Origin: Kribbella sp. VKM Ac-2568
GTDB lineage: Bacteria > Actinomycetota > Actinomycetes > Propionibacteriales > Kribbellaceae
NCBI RefSeq assembly: GCF_004345365.1
Contig: NZ_SLVF01000011.1
Coordinates: 1-64,000, forward strand
Direction: 5' to 3'
Length of the DNA: 64,000 bases
Both the position numbers and the translations under genes were made by a program. This document shows, in pieces, positions 52,680 through 61,528 of the stretch (positions within the stretch are counted from its first letter, which is position 1; every line of letters begins with the position of its first letter). The notes beneath the pieces were generated by a model. The model was not told the DNA's origin, did not search any database, and saw nothing but the letters and a program-made list of their open reading frames with translations.

Positions 52680-52820
52680 CGGCGCGCACCGCTCCACCGC
52701 GTTTCACCCGGGAGTCAGGAGGACCCCACGGGCGACCGGCCACGATCGGGAAGATCGCTCGGCGCAGCCCTGAAGCCGCGTCGTCCGGACGCCGGAGCGC
52801 ACCCGCCGATCGCGTGCGCC

Positions 52821-52946
52821 TCCCATCCGGACTTTCACCGTCGGTCCTGGAATTCCACCAGGTCAACCGGCCGCCGAACTGCAACGACCGGGTCGCGGAC
52901 TATCACCGCCGGCTCGGAATTACACCGACCCCGGAGCACGCGAGTG
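52821..52946 (-). ncRNA. FMN riboswitch (RFN element)
   Basis: The minus strand carries the conserved blocks in order: GGGGTCGGTGTAATTCC, GCCGGCGGTGATAGTCCG, GGTGGAATTCC, GACCGACGGTGAAAGTCC and GGATGG. These form the FMN aptamer controlling riboflavin genes. A hairpin arm pair (52934-52946 with 52951-52961) precedes it, and a CATACT -10 box (52969-52964) suggests transcription begins about 52957. The ribD start is about 185 bases downstream, so the leader is roughly 320 bases. Confidence 0.93.
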
Positions 52947-53050
52947 GGTTCACTCGTGCTCCAAGTATGCCCCTCTCCCCAAACCCCACCACGACCTGGG
53001 TCACATCCTGGAACCCCTGTCGCTCGCTGGCGGGTTCTCAGGCTGACTGG

Positions 53051-53641
53051 TCAGTCGAGGGGGGACATCCAGTCGGGGTTGCGGCCGACCAGGGCTAGGA
53101 GGGTGGAGAGGTCTGAGGCGCCGCCGGGGATTTTTACGCTGCGTTCGAAGGCGGCGCCTGGGCCTCGGGTCTCGTCGGTGTCGGGGATGCGGCGGGCCAG
53201 GCCTAGGGCCATCTCCACCATGTCGGACGGTGGGTCGTACGGGACGTCGATCGCGCGGGCGACGTCCCAGGCGTGCACGATGCAGTCGAGCTGGCGGAAG
53301 GTGAGCGCGACCCGGCGCGGGAAGGTGCCGAACTCGCGGACCTCCATCGGCTGGTCCAGCGCTCCCCCGTCGGCGAACGCCTCGGCGACCCGCACGTTCG
53401 ACCGTCGGTAGGCGCCCGCGGGGTTGTCGCCGAGCCGCCCGCCGGTCCAGGTCTGCACCGGGGCCGAGCCGTCGATCGCCGCGGCGGCGAATCCCTCGTT
53501 CTCGCTGACGATGTGCCGCAGCAGGCCGCGTACCGTCCAGTCGGGACAGGGGGTGGGGAACCACAGGTGCTCAGGCCGCACCTGCATGATCACCTCGCCG
53601 AGTACCGCGCCGGCCCGCCGATCCAGATCCCGGATGTCCAT
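53051..53641 (-). CDS. TIGR03086-type DinB-like metal-binding protein
   Basis: The 196-residue four-helix-bundle protein has the signatures PTPCPDWTVRGLLRHIVSE (29-47) and LDCIVHAWDVARAI (about 116-129), typical of mycothiol-dependent maleylpyruvate-isomerase-like proteins. The His residues would bind a metal. ATG 53641 follows a GAGGAGGAG site. Function is unassigned; mycothiol-dependent transfer or detoxification is likely. Confidence 0.82.
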   Translation of the reverse strand: MDIRDLDRRAGAVLGEVIMQVRPEHLWFPTPCPDWTVRGLLRHIVSENEGFAAAAIDGSAPVQTWTGGRLGDNPAGAYRRSNVRVAEAFADGGALDQPMEVREFGTFPRRVALTFRQLDCIVHAWDVARAIDVPYDPPSDMVEMALGLARRIPDTDETRGPGAAFERSVKIPGGASDLSTLLALVGRNPDWMSPLD

Positions 53642-53702
53642 CCGCTCTCCTCCTCGTCGTCCTGCCCTGGCCGAGCATAGGCCCGCAGCCCGGGCGCCGC
53701 CC

Positions 53703-53727
53703 GCTTTCCTGAGGATTGACCACACCC
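53703..53727 (+). repeat. Direct repeat copy 1 flanking the MFS-thrE block
   Basis: GCTTTCCTGA followed by GGATTGACCACACCC matches the copy at 56878-56902 at 23 of 25 bases, in the same orientation. The bases just before both copies are also similar (CCCGG-CGCCGC type). The block between the copies holds the MFS and ThrE genes. Confidence 0.65.
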
Positions 53728-53730
53728 TCA

Positions 53731-53742
53731 CGGGTTAACCCG
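53731..53742. promoter_or_regulatory. Perfect 12-bp palindrome upstream of the MFS gene
   Basis: CGGGTTAACCCG lies in the divergent space between the DinB-like gene and the MFS gene, four bases after the first direct repeat. It could be an operator. No local regulator gene was found for it. Confidence 0.35.
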
Positions 53743-53870
53743 CACCGACCGCCCCGGCACCCGGCGCGAAGGAAAACGAGGTGGGCTCGTCCGTAAAGGG
53801 TGAGGGCTGCCGAGCGCGTCCGTCCTACCGTTGGTTCGAGCTCGATCGGCCGTTCGCGGGAAGGAAGCGT

Positions 53871-55406
53871 ATGAGCGACGCTGCAAAGGTCAGGAGCCGG
53901 GCGGGCGGGGTGCTCGCGGCCACGTGCATCTCGACGCTCGTGGTGAACGCGAACACCTCGGCGGTCAGCATCCTCCTACCCGCCATCTCAGAAGACACCG
54001 GCACCTCGGTAGAGACGCTGCAGTGGGCGGTGACCGGCTACTCGCTGGTCGGTGCCGCGGTCATCGTCACCTCGGGCTCGCTGGGTGACGTCTTCGGCCG
54101 CAGGCGGGTCTTCCAGCTGGGCCTCCTGCTGTTCGTGGCGTCGTGCGTGATGATCGCGCTCGCCGGGTCCGGCGGGATGGTGATCGCCGGACGCGTGATC
54201 CAGGGCGCGGCCGGTGCGACCATCCTGGCGTGTGGCCTGAGCCTCCTGTCGGTCGCCAACGACGGAGCTGCCCAGTTGCGGGCGGTGTCCCTGTGGGGCG
54301 CGGCGGCGGCCGTCGGCGCGGCCGCCGGTCCGTTGCTGGGCGGCGTGCTCGTCGATGCCACCGGGTGGCAGGGGCTGTTCTGGATCGACGCTGCAGTGGC
54401 GTTGCTCTGCATGGTGCTGACCGCGGCGACCGTGAGCGAGTCGAGCGACCCGGATCGGCCGAGGACGATCGACTACGCGGGCACCGTGCTCATCGCGCTG
54501 ACGCTGACGCCGCTCATCCTCGGGGTCTCCAAGAGCGGCGACTGGGGATGGCTCTCGGTGGCCACGCTGGGTTGCTTCGCGATCTCGATCGCGGCCGCCT
54601 ACGCGTTCATCGCCGTCGAGCGGCGGGTCGCCGTACCGCTGCTGGACCTCGCGCTGCTGCGCAACCGCGTCCTGGTGGGCTCGACCATCGCGATTCTCAT
54701 CGGTGCGGGCACGATCAACGGGCTGATGTACCTGCTGAGCCTGTATTTCCAAAATCCCGCCGCCCTGGACTTCAGCCCTCTCGAGGCAGGCCTGGCGACG
54801 TTGCCGGCGACCGTCGGGCTCGTCGTCGTGGCCCCGCTCGTGCCGCGTCTGGCGGCGAAGTTCGGCGGCCGGCAGACGATCGGCGCCGGGTTCGCCCTCA
54901 CCACTCTCGGATTCGTCATCGTGGGCTTCGTGGGCGCGTCGTGGACGTACGCCGCGTTCGTGCTGCCGCTGGTTGCCATCGCGGTGGGCATGGGAATGTC
55001 CAACGGTCCCGCGTCGTCGGCGGCGACGGCGTCGGTACCGGAGAACGAGGTCGGTGGGGCCTCGGGCGTCTCCAACATGGCCCGGTACGTCGGCGCCGCG
55101 GTGGCCACCGCACTGGCCGCCACGATCTACGGCACCGTGATCGCCAACCAGGCCGACGACGGCGCGTCGCAGAGTGACGCCCTGGCGTCCGGCCTGGCCG
55201 CGGCTTCGTGGATGATGGCGGTCTTCAGCTTCCTCGGCGTCCTGATGGCCTTCGTGATTGCCCGGCACCGCGCGGCGACCGGCACGTTGAACGACGCCGC
55301 CGCGGCAGCCGCCGCCCACCTCCACACCCTGCCGACCTCGGCAACGGCCGGACGAGCCGACCCCGAGCAAGGTAAGGCGGGCGCATCAGAGCGGAGGCCG
55401 GGGTGA
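53871..55406 (+). CDS. MFS drug-efflux type transporter (DHA2 family)
   Basis: The 511-residue protein has about 14 hydrophobic helices. The first ends near TLVVNANTSAVSILLPAI, and loop 2-3 holds GSLGDVFGRRRVF (about 60-72), an MFS motif A variant. DHA2 members export drugs or metabolites with a proton gradient. ATG 53871 follows GGAAGGAAG. A 14-helix layout with an Ala-rich C-terminal tail is normal. It ends 12 bases from the convergent thrE. Confidence 0.88.
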   Translation: MSDAAKVRSRAGGVLAATCISTLVVNANTSAVSILLPAISEDTGTSVETLQWAVTGYSLVGAAVIVTSGSLGDVFGRRRVFQLGLLLFVASCVMIALAGSGGMVIAGRVIQGAAGATILACGLSLLSVANDGAAQLRAVSLWGAAAAVGAAAGPLLGGVLVDATGWQGLFWIDAAVALLCMVLTAATVSESSDPDRPRTIDYAGTVLIALTLTPLILGVSKSGDWGWLSVATLGCFAISIAAAYAFIAVERRVAVPLLDLALLRNRVLVGSTIAILIGAGTINGLMYLLSLYFQNPAALDFSPLEAGLATLPATVGLVVVAPLVPRLAAKFGGRQTIGAGFALTTLGFVIVGFVGASWTYAAFVLPLVAIAVGMGMSNGPASSAATASVPENEVGGASGVSNMARYVGAAVATALAATIYGTVIANQADDGASQSDALASGLAAASWMMAVFSFLGVLMAFVIARHRAATGTLNDAAAAAAAHLHTLPTSATAGRADPEQGKAGASERRPG

Positions 55407-55418
55407 GGTCGGCCGGGG

Positions 55419-56729
55419 TCACCGGGTGTCCTTGTCGCCGTGGCGTCGGAACGGACCGACCATCCGTGGGCCCGCGAGCCGGGTCTCCAGTCGACGCGCC
55501 TCACGCTTGACAGGCTGCGCGAGGTACTGACCGAGGATCACGCCGGCCGCGAGCGCGAGCGCGGTGGCGAGCGCTGAGGCCAACTCGAGGACGCCGTCCT
55601 TGCCCTCCGCGAAGAGGGCGAGTCCCCGGTAGATGTCGAGTCCTGGCAGGAGCGGCACGATCGCGGGGACAACCACGACGAGCGCCGGGACCCGGAATCG
55701 ACCTGCAACGAGGTAGCAGACTGCGCCGATGGTGATGGCGGCGACCGCCGAACCCCAGGTCCGGCCGACGTCAGAGCTGTCGATGGTCAGCAGGACCCCC
55801 TGTCCGAGCGCCGCGACCAGGGCCACCGCTATCAGAGAGCGCCGCGGTGCGTACGACGCGAACGCGAAGGCCGCAGCGGCCAGTGCGGCGCCGAAGACGG
55901 TGACCCCGACCTCCGCCAGGCCGGCCGCACCGGGCTCGAAGCTGATCAGGCCCACTCCGAGCATGTCGCCGACGGTGAGTCCTGCACCCACCCCGGCGAT
56001 GATGCCCGCCGTGTTCAGCACGGCGTCGATCAACCTGGCGCTGGCCGTGACCGGGAAGCCGGTCAGAGCGTCCTGGGTGGCACCCATCATGCCGACTCCC
56101 GCGAGGAGGATGACGATCCCCGTCGTGACGACCCGGGACGGGTTCACCGCGAGTTCCGTGGCCGAGGCGATGACCGCTATTAGCGTGGCCACGAATCCCC
56201 CCGCCGCATGCTGGTAGAACGCCGGGATGCGGTGCAGGGGCAAGAGCAACTGGGTCCCGTCGATCGCACAGGCCGTCAGGAAGGCGAGCAGGCACACGAT
56301 GGGGCTGCCGCCCAGGGTGAGCGCGATACCGGTTCCCATCACGCCCCAGCCGACCGTCACCGCCCAGCGGCGTCGGTGGTGACCGGTGGACACGATCCGG
56401 GCGAGCTGGTCTCCAGCCTCGCGTCGGGTGATATCACCGGCGACGAGGCTGTTCACCGTCTCGTCGACGTCGACCAGGTCCGCGTAGTCGACCGGGCGCC
56501 GGGTCACCCGGCGAACCTGGATGGCGGCGGGCTCGTCGCTGGTGGGTTGGTGGTGGAGGGTCAGATCTACGAACGTCACGTCCGCGGTCACGTGGCGCAC
56601 CCCGCAGGCCTGGGTCACCGCCAGCATGGCGACCGTGACATCGGCCGCCCCAGCCCCGGACGACAGGAGGACCTCGCCGATCCGCAGCGCCAGATCGAGC
56701 GTTTCATAGACCTCGCGTCGCTCCGTCAT
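55419..56729 (-). CDS. Threonine/serine exporter ThrE family protein
   Basis: The 436-residue protein has an N-terminal ThrE domain (about 10-250; ALRIGEVLLSSGAGAADV) and a C-terminal half with several helices (about 260-420), the fused form typical of actinobacteria, exporting threonine and serine. It converges with the MFS gene; both lie between the 25-bp direct repeats. The ATG at 56729 diverges from the HhH-GPD gene 201 bases away. Confidence 0.85.
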   Translation of the reverse strand: MTERREVYETLDLALRIGEVLLSSGAGAADVTVAMLAVTQACGVRHVTADVTFVDLTLHHQPTSDEPAAIQVRRVTRRPVDYADLVDVDETVNSLVAGDITRREAGDQLARIVSTGHHRRRWAVTVGWGVMGTGIALTLGGSPIVCLLAFLTACAIDGTQLLLPLHRIPAFYQHAAGGFVATLIAVIASATELAVNPSRVVTTGIVILLAGVGMMGATQDALTGFPVTASARLIDAVLNTAGIIAGVGAGLTVGDMLGVGLISFEPGAAGLAEVGVTVFGAALAAAAFAFASYAPRRSLIAVALVAALGQGVLLTIDSSDVGRTWGSAVAAITIGAVCYLVAGRFRVPALVVVVPAIVPLLPGLDIYRGLALFAEGKDGVLELASALATALALAAGVILGQYLAQPVKREARRLETRLAGPRMVGPFRRHGDKDTR

Positions 56730-56877
56730 GTCCTTGTCCGATCACAACACCCAGAGTCACGCCGCGCGCCAGGCGCAAGACGGACGACACCGATCAGATG
56801 GCCATCGTCGGTGCCTCAGGCCCCTGCGTCATCGTCCGGCATGGGTGATTGGTCGGGCCCGAGCCCGGCACCGCCGC

Positions 56878-56902
56878 GCTTTCCGGATGATTGACCACAC
56901 CC
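56878..56902 (+). repeat. Direct repeat copy 2 flanking the MFS-thrE block
   Basis: GCTTTCCGGA followed by TGATTGACCACACCC is the second copy of the sequence at 53703-53727. It lies 28 bases before the HhH-GPD gene start and contains a TTGACC that could be a -35 element. Confidence 0.65.
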
Positions 56903-56930
56903 CGCCCCGGGCACCCAGTAGCCTGAGCGC

Positions 56931-57518
56931 ATGCCCGGGACGCTTTACATCACAGGTGACAAGGCCGCCGACGGTCTGCTGAACGAGGACGGCACCGCCC
57001 TGCTGATCGGCATGCTGCTGGATCAGCAGGTGCCGATGGAGTGGGCCTTCGCTGGTCCGGCCAAGCTCAAGGAACGCCTCGGCCAGCTCGACGCGAACAG
57101 GATCGCCGCGATGGGCGTCGAGGAGTTCGTCGCGGTCTGCGCGGAGAAGCCGTCGATCCACCGGTTCCCCGGCGCGATGGGCAAGCGGATCCACCAGGTC
57201 TGCACGGTGCTCGCCGACGAGTACGAGGGCCAGGCGGCGAACATCTGGAAGGGCGTCGACACGGGTGCCGAGCTGTACCGCCGGCTGCACGCGCTGCCCG
57301 GGTACGGCGAGGAGAAGTCGAAGATCTTCGTCGCCATCCTGGCCAAGACCCAGGGCGTCCGCCCGCAGGGCTGGCGGGAGGCGGCGGGCAAGTTCGGCGA
57401 CGACATCCCGCGCTCGGTCGCGGACATCGACGGCCCCGAGTCCCTCGCCAAGGTCCGCGAGTGGAAGAAGGCCCAGAAGGCCGCCAAACGCGACAAGCAG
57501 GACAACGCCGTCCGCTGA
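56931..57518 (+). CDS. HhH-GPD-type base excision repair protein
   Basis: The 195-residue protein has a helix-hairpin-helix LHALPGYGEEKSKIFVAIL (about 118-136) and an upstream LLIGMLLDQQVPMEWAF segment that matches the HhH-GPD superfamily start. The catalytic Asp region is less clear (GDDIPRSVADID). It probably recognises damaged bases. A Lys-rich C-terminal tail may contact DNA. It converges with the iron permease gene, 42 bases apart. Confidence 0.8.
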   Translation: MPGTLYITGDKAADGLLNEDGTALLIGMLLDQQVPMEWAFAGPAKLKERLGQLDANRIAAMGVEEFVAVCAEKPSIHRFPGAMGKRIHQVCTVLADEYEGQAANIWKGVDTGAELYRRLHALPGYGEEKSKIFVAILAKTQGVRPQGWREAAGKFGDDIPRSVADIDGPESLAKVREWKKAQKAAKRDKQDNAVR

Positions 57519-57560
57519 TCTCCGGGCGGCAGTACTGATCCAGTACGGCGTACCGCCGGC

Positions 57561-59660
57561 TCAGGCGCGCGCGGGGGTGCGGGTGCGCCAGAGGAGGTAG
57601 ACGAAGTACGGGGCGCCGATCAAGGCGGTGAGTAGGCCGGCGGGGATCTGGGCGGGGGCCAGTACGGTCCGGCCCAGGCTGTCGGCGACGCTGACGAGGA
57701 CCGCGCCGAGCAGCGCGGCGACCGGGAGCAGGCGCGCATGCCGCCCGCCTACCAAAGCCCGTGCCGCGTGCGGTGCGACCAGGCCGACGAAACCGACCAC
57801 GCCGATGGCTGACACGGCCGCGGCCGTCATCAACGCGCAACCGACCAACGCGACCAACCGGGTCCGCTCGAGCCGTACTCCGAGGATGCGCGGCACATCG
57901 TCGTCGAGGGACAGCAGGTCCAGCTCGCGCCGGGCCAGCACGATGACCGGCGTCAGCACCAGCAGCGCCGCGGCGACGGGGATGACCTGCGGCAGGGTCC
58001 GGCCGTAGGTGCTGCCGGACAGCCACGTCATCGCCAGGCTGATGTTCCACGGATCGGTATAGACGATGACGAAGGTGATGATCGCGGTCGTCGCCGACGA
58101 GACGCCGACCCCGATCAGCACCAGCCGGTCCGAACTGAGCCCACCCCTCCAGGAGACCAGGTAGACCAGCGCGAAGGCGGCCAAAGCGGCGGCCGCGGCG
58201 ACGCCGGACAGCAGCCAGATACTCGCGGCCGGCACCACCATGAGCGTGATGACCGCACCGACGCCTGCACCGCCGGTGATGCCGAGAATGCCCGGCTCCG
58301 CCAGCGGATTGCGGCAGACGGCCTGCACGGTGGCACCCGCGATCGCGAGCGCCGCGCCGCACAGCACGGCCGACAGGACCCGTGGGAAGCGCTGGTCGAG
58401 GACGTAGGTGATCGCCCGGCCGGAGCGGCCGTTGATCCAGTTCACGATGTCGCCGGTCCGCAGGAACGCGTCACCGGCCAGCATCGCGAACACCAGCGCG
58501 CCGACGAGCGCCACGATGAGCACGCCGATGACGATCCAGAAGGTCCGCAGGCTGCGCAGCCCCGAACTCGCTCCGGCGGCGGCCTGGCGGCTAGGCCCGG
58601 AGTCGCGGTATCGGCGGGCCAGCCAGACGAGCACGATCGCGCCGACGAGCATCGTCATGATGCCGGTCGGGATCTCCACCCCGGCCTGACCACCCAGCAG
58701 CGCCCGCAGGATCACGTCGGCGGCAAGCACCACGAGGATGCCGGCCAACCCCGACAGCGGCAGCAGCACCCGATGCCTCATCAGCCCGGGGACCAGCGGC
58801 GCGATCAGCCGGACGAGCACCGGCGCGACCAGCCCGACGAATCCCACCGGACCCGCCACGGTGACAGCCGCGGCCGACAGCAACACGGTGACGAGCGTGA
58901 TCCAGACCCGGGTACGGCGGACCCGGACACCGAGCACCGCGGCGGTGTCGTCGCCCAGGGCAAGGATGTCCAGTTTGTCAGCCAGAAGCAACGATCCGAT
59001 CAGGCCGAGGGCAACGATCGGGGCCATCTGCCCGGCCGCGTCCAGGTCTGTCTGGACCAGCGTGCCGCTCCCCCACGCGAAGGTGCCGATCGTCTCCTCG
59101 CGGTACAGCAGCAACAGCAAGGTGGTCACCCCGGCGAGCGCCATCGCGACCGCCGACCCGGCCAGGATCAACCGCGTCGGCCCGGACGTCCCACCCGCTG
59201 ACAGACTCAACACCAGCACTGCGGCCGCGAGTCCGCCGAGGAAGGCGACTCCACCAGCAGGCAGCACCGGCAGCGGGATCCCGAAGGCCGCGACGACGAC
59301 CACGGCCAGATACGCCCCAGCGTTCACGCCGAGCGTGTCGGGCGAGGCCAGCGGGTTCCGCGCGAGCGACTGGAGTCCGGCGCCGGCGACTCCGAGCGCG
59401 AGCCCGACGAGCATGCCGGCCAGCAGCCGAGGCAACCGCGACGCGACGAGCACGTTCGCCGAGTTGTCCGTTCCCTGGCCGACGATCAACCGCAGCAGGT
59501 CCCCGGCGTTCACCGAGGACGTGCCCTGGGTCAGGTGCACCGCGGCGAGCACGGCCACCGCGACCAGCGCGATGGCGAACACCCCGGCCACGCGGATCCG
59601 GCGTACCGGCTCCAGCGGGACCGAGGCAACGTCGGGCCGCGGTGCGGTCAGCTGGGTCAA
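57561..59660 (-). CDS. Fused FecCD-family iron-siderophore permease
   Basis: The 699-residue membrane protein is two FecCD permeases joined in one chain (about 1-345 and 360-695), each with roughly 9-10 helices and the ARNPLASPDTLGVNAGA / CRNPLAEPGILGITGGA repeat. This is a FhuB-like arrangement, so no second permease gene is needed. It overlaps the binding-protein stop (ATGA). Third gene of the operon. Confidence 0.92.
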   Translation of the reverse strand: MTQLTAPRPDVASVPLEPVRRIRVAGVFAIALVAVAVLAAVHLTQGTSSVNAGDLLRLIVGQGTDNSANVLVASRLPRLLAGMLVGLALGVAGAGLQSLARNPLASPDTLGVNAGAYLAVVVVAAFGIPLPVLPAGGVAFLGGLAAAVLVLSLSAGGTSGPTRLILAGSAVAMALAGVTTLLLLLYREETIGTFAWGSGTLVQTDLDAAGQMAPIVALGLIGSLLLADKLDILALGDDTAAVLGVRVRRTRVWITLVTVLLSAAAVTVAGPVGFVGLVAPVLVRLIAPLVPGLMRHRVLLPLSGLAGILVVLAADVILRALLGGQAGVEIPTGIMTMLVGAIVLVWLARRYRDSGPSRQAAAGASSGLRSLRTFWIVIGVLIVALVGALVFAMLAGDAFLRTGDIVNWINGRSGRAITYVLDQRFPRVLSAVLCGAALAIAGATVQAVCRNPLAEPGILGITGGAGVGAVITLMVVPAASIWLLSGVAAAAALAAFALVYLVSWRGGLSSDRLVLIGVGVSSATTAIITFVIVYTDPWNISLAMTWLSGSTYGRTLPQVIPVAAALLVLTPVIVLARRELDLLSLDDDVPRILGVRLERTRLVALVGCALMTAAAVSAIGVVGFVGLVAPHAARALVGGRHARLLPVAALLGAVLVSVADSLGRTVLAPAQIPAGLLTALIGAPYFVYLLWRTRTPARA

Positions 59661-60631
59661 GAGGTGACTGCCTGCACGGCGGCGTCGATGAACTGCTCGG
59701 TCGACTTCGGACCGCCGAACATCCAGATGCCGTCCGCCAACCGGTGCACGTTGCCGGCCTTCACGAACGGCAGATTCTTCCAGATCGCGTTCTTGGACAG
59801 GTCGCCGCCGAACACGTCACCGCCGTCGGTGGTGGAGGCGATGTAGAGGAAGTCGCCGTCCGGCAGCTTGGTCAGGCCCTCGATGTCGGTCTGCGCCAGG
59901 CCGTAGTCCTTGTCGCCGGCGCCGGTCCAGGAGTTCTTCAGCCCCAGCTCACCCGCGACGGCTCCGAGCAGCGAGCCGGTGGTGAACATCCGGATCGAGA
60001 TCGTGCTGCCCTGCTTGTAGCCGTCGGCCATCGTGAACGCGCCACCCGCCTGGCCGGCGTCGGCGATCTTCTGCTTGCCGTCGGCAAGGGCCTTGTCGAA
60101 GTCGGCGAGCGCGGCCTTGGCCTGGTCGGACTTGCCGACCGCCCTGCCGATCAGCTCGAGGTTCGTCTTCATCTGCGGGATCGCGTTCGCCGCGTCCGCG
60201 CCGCGCACCACCAGCACCGGCGCGGCCTTCTCGAGCTGGGCGATCGTGCCGGCCGACTCGTCGGTGGTGACGATCACCAGATCGGGGTTCAGGGCAACGA
60301 TCGCGTCGACGCTGGCCTCACCGCGGGTGCCGACGTCCTTGACCGACGGATCGAGCTTGGCCGCGGTCACCCAGGTGGTGTAGCCCTTGGTGTCCGCGAC
60401 GCCCACCGGCATCACGCCGAGGGTGACCAGGTTCTCGACCACACCCCACTCCAGCCCGACCACCTTGGTGGCGGGAGCCCGCAGGTCGATCTTCTTGCTC
60501 CTGGCGTCGGTGACCGACACCGGCTGGCCGGCGGCCGAACTGTCCGCCTCGGGTGTGACGTTCTCGCTGCTTCCACAGGCGGTGAGCACTAGCGCCAGAG
60601 CAGCGGCGGCCAGGGCGGTGACTCGTCTCAT
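59657..60631 (-). CDS. Iron-siderophore binding lipoprotein
   Basis: The 324-residue protein has a signal peptide with lipobox LVLTACG (Cys about residue 19), then a class III periplasmic-binding fold (VVGLEWGVVENLVTLGVMPVG...). It would capture ferric siderophore outside the membrane. It follows the ATPase gene by 7 bases. Confidence 0.92.
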   Translation of the reverse strand: MRRVTALAAAALALVLTACGSSENVTPEADSSAAGQPVSVTDARSKKIDLRAPATKVVGLEWGVVENLVTLGVMPVGVADTKGYTTWVTAAKLDPSVKDVGTRGEASVDAIVALNPDLVIVTTDESAGTIAQLEKAAPVLVVRGADAANAIPQMKTNLELIGRAVGKSDQAKAALADFDKALADGKQKIADAGQAGGAFTMADGYKQGSTISIRMFTTGSLLGAVAGELGLKNSWTGAGDKDYGLAQTDIEGLTKLPDGDFLYIASTTDGGDVFGGDLSKNAIWKNLPFVKAGNVHRLADGIWMFGGPKSTEQFIDAAVQAVTS

Positions 60632-60638
60632 CAGAACC

Positions 60639-61460
60639 TCAGGTGTTTTGAAGGGTGGGTCGTTGGGTGTGCTTGCCGATCGGCTGCGTGCTCAGCAGGC
60701 CGGTGGCGGGATCGGTGCCGACCTCGATCCGGATCCCGTAGGTCTCGGACAGCGCGTCGGCCTCGAGGACCTCGGCGGGCGTGCCGGTGGCGCGGATCCG
60801 CCCGCGATCCAGCAGCGCGATCCGGTCGGCCACCGCGGCGGCCTGGTTCAGGTCGTGCAGCACCACGCCGACGGCGACCTCGTGGTCGTCGGCGAGGTCG
60901 CGCATCAGGTCGAGGATCTCGATCTGGTAGCGCAGGTCGAGGAAGGTGGTCGGCTCGTCGAGCAGCAGCACGCCGGTGTCCTGGGCCAGACAGGTGGCTA
61001 GCCAGACACGTTGCAGTTCGCCGCCGGACAGTTCGTCGACGGCGCGTTCGGCCATCGCCGTGACGCCGGTGACATCCATCGCGTGGTTGATCGCCTGGTT
61101 GCCGTCCGGGTCGTCGTTCCGCCAGCGACCGCGGTACGGGTGGCGGCCGTAGCCGACGACGTCGCGGACGCTGACACCGTTCGGCGTCGGGCGGGACTGC
61201 GAGAGCAGCGTGACGCGCCGGGCGAAGTCCTTCGAGGACAGGTCGAGAGCGGACTGCCCGTCCGGGAAGGCGATCTCGCCGGACTCCGGCTTGTGCAGCC
61301 GGGCCAGGGCTCGCAGCAGTGTCGACTTGCCACTGCCGTTCGGCCCGACGAGCGCGGTGACACTGGCGGCCTCGATGCGCAGAGACGCGCCGTCAACCAC
61401 CTGATGACCGTGATAACCGAGGTGTAGATCGACGCCGGCCAGCCCCACTGACTCTCGCAT
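60639..61460 (-). CDS. Iron-siderophore ABC transporter ATPase
   Basis: The 273-residue protein shows Walker A VGPNGSGKST (38-47), signature LSGGELQRVWLA (about 143-154), Walker B VLLLDEP and H-loop VLHDLN, a FecE-type ATPase. First gene of the operon, starting at ATG 61460 only 5 bases after an IdeR/DmdR-type box, so expression should be iron-repressed. Confidence 0.95.
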   Translation of the reverse strand: MRESVGLAGVDLHLGYHGHQVVDGASLRIEAASVTALVGPNGSGKSTLLRALARLHKPESGEIAFPDGQSALDLSSKDFARRVTLLSQSRPTPNGVSVRDVVGYGRHPYRGRWRNDDPDGNQAINHAMDVTGVTAMAERAVDELSGGELQRVWLATCLAQDTGVLLLDEPTTFLDLRYQIEILDLMRDLADDHEVAVGVVLHDLNQAAAVADRIALLDRGRIRATGTPAEVLEADALSETYGIRIEVGTDPATGLLSTQPIGKHTQRPTLQNT

Positions 61461-61465
61461 GGGCT

Positions 61466-61496
61466 GAAGGTTAGCCTCACCTAACCAAACTTGTCA
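61466..61496 (-). promoter_or_regulatory. IdeR/DmdR-type iron box and promoter of the siderophore importer
   Basis: TTAGGTGAGGCTAACCTTC on the minus strand (61484-61466) matches the actinobacterial iron-box consensus TTAGGTTAGSCTAACCTAA at about 16 of 19 positions. TGACAA (61496-61491) and TAACCT (61473-61468) are spaced by 17 bases, so the box covers the -10 element. Start of transcription would lie at or next to the ATG, giving a leaderless mRNA. Confidence 0.8.
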
Positions 61497-61528
61497 GCTT
61501 CACGATCAGTACCTGGACGGTGACAGGT

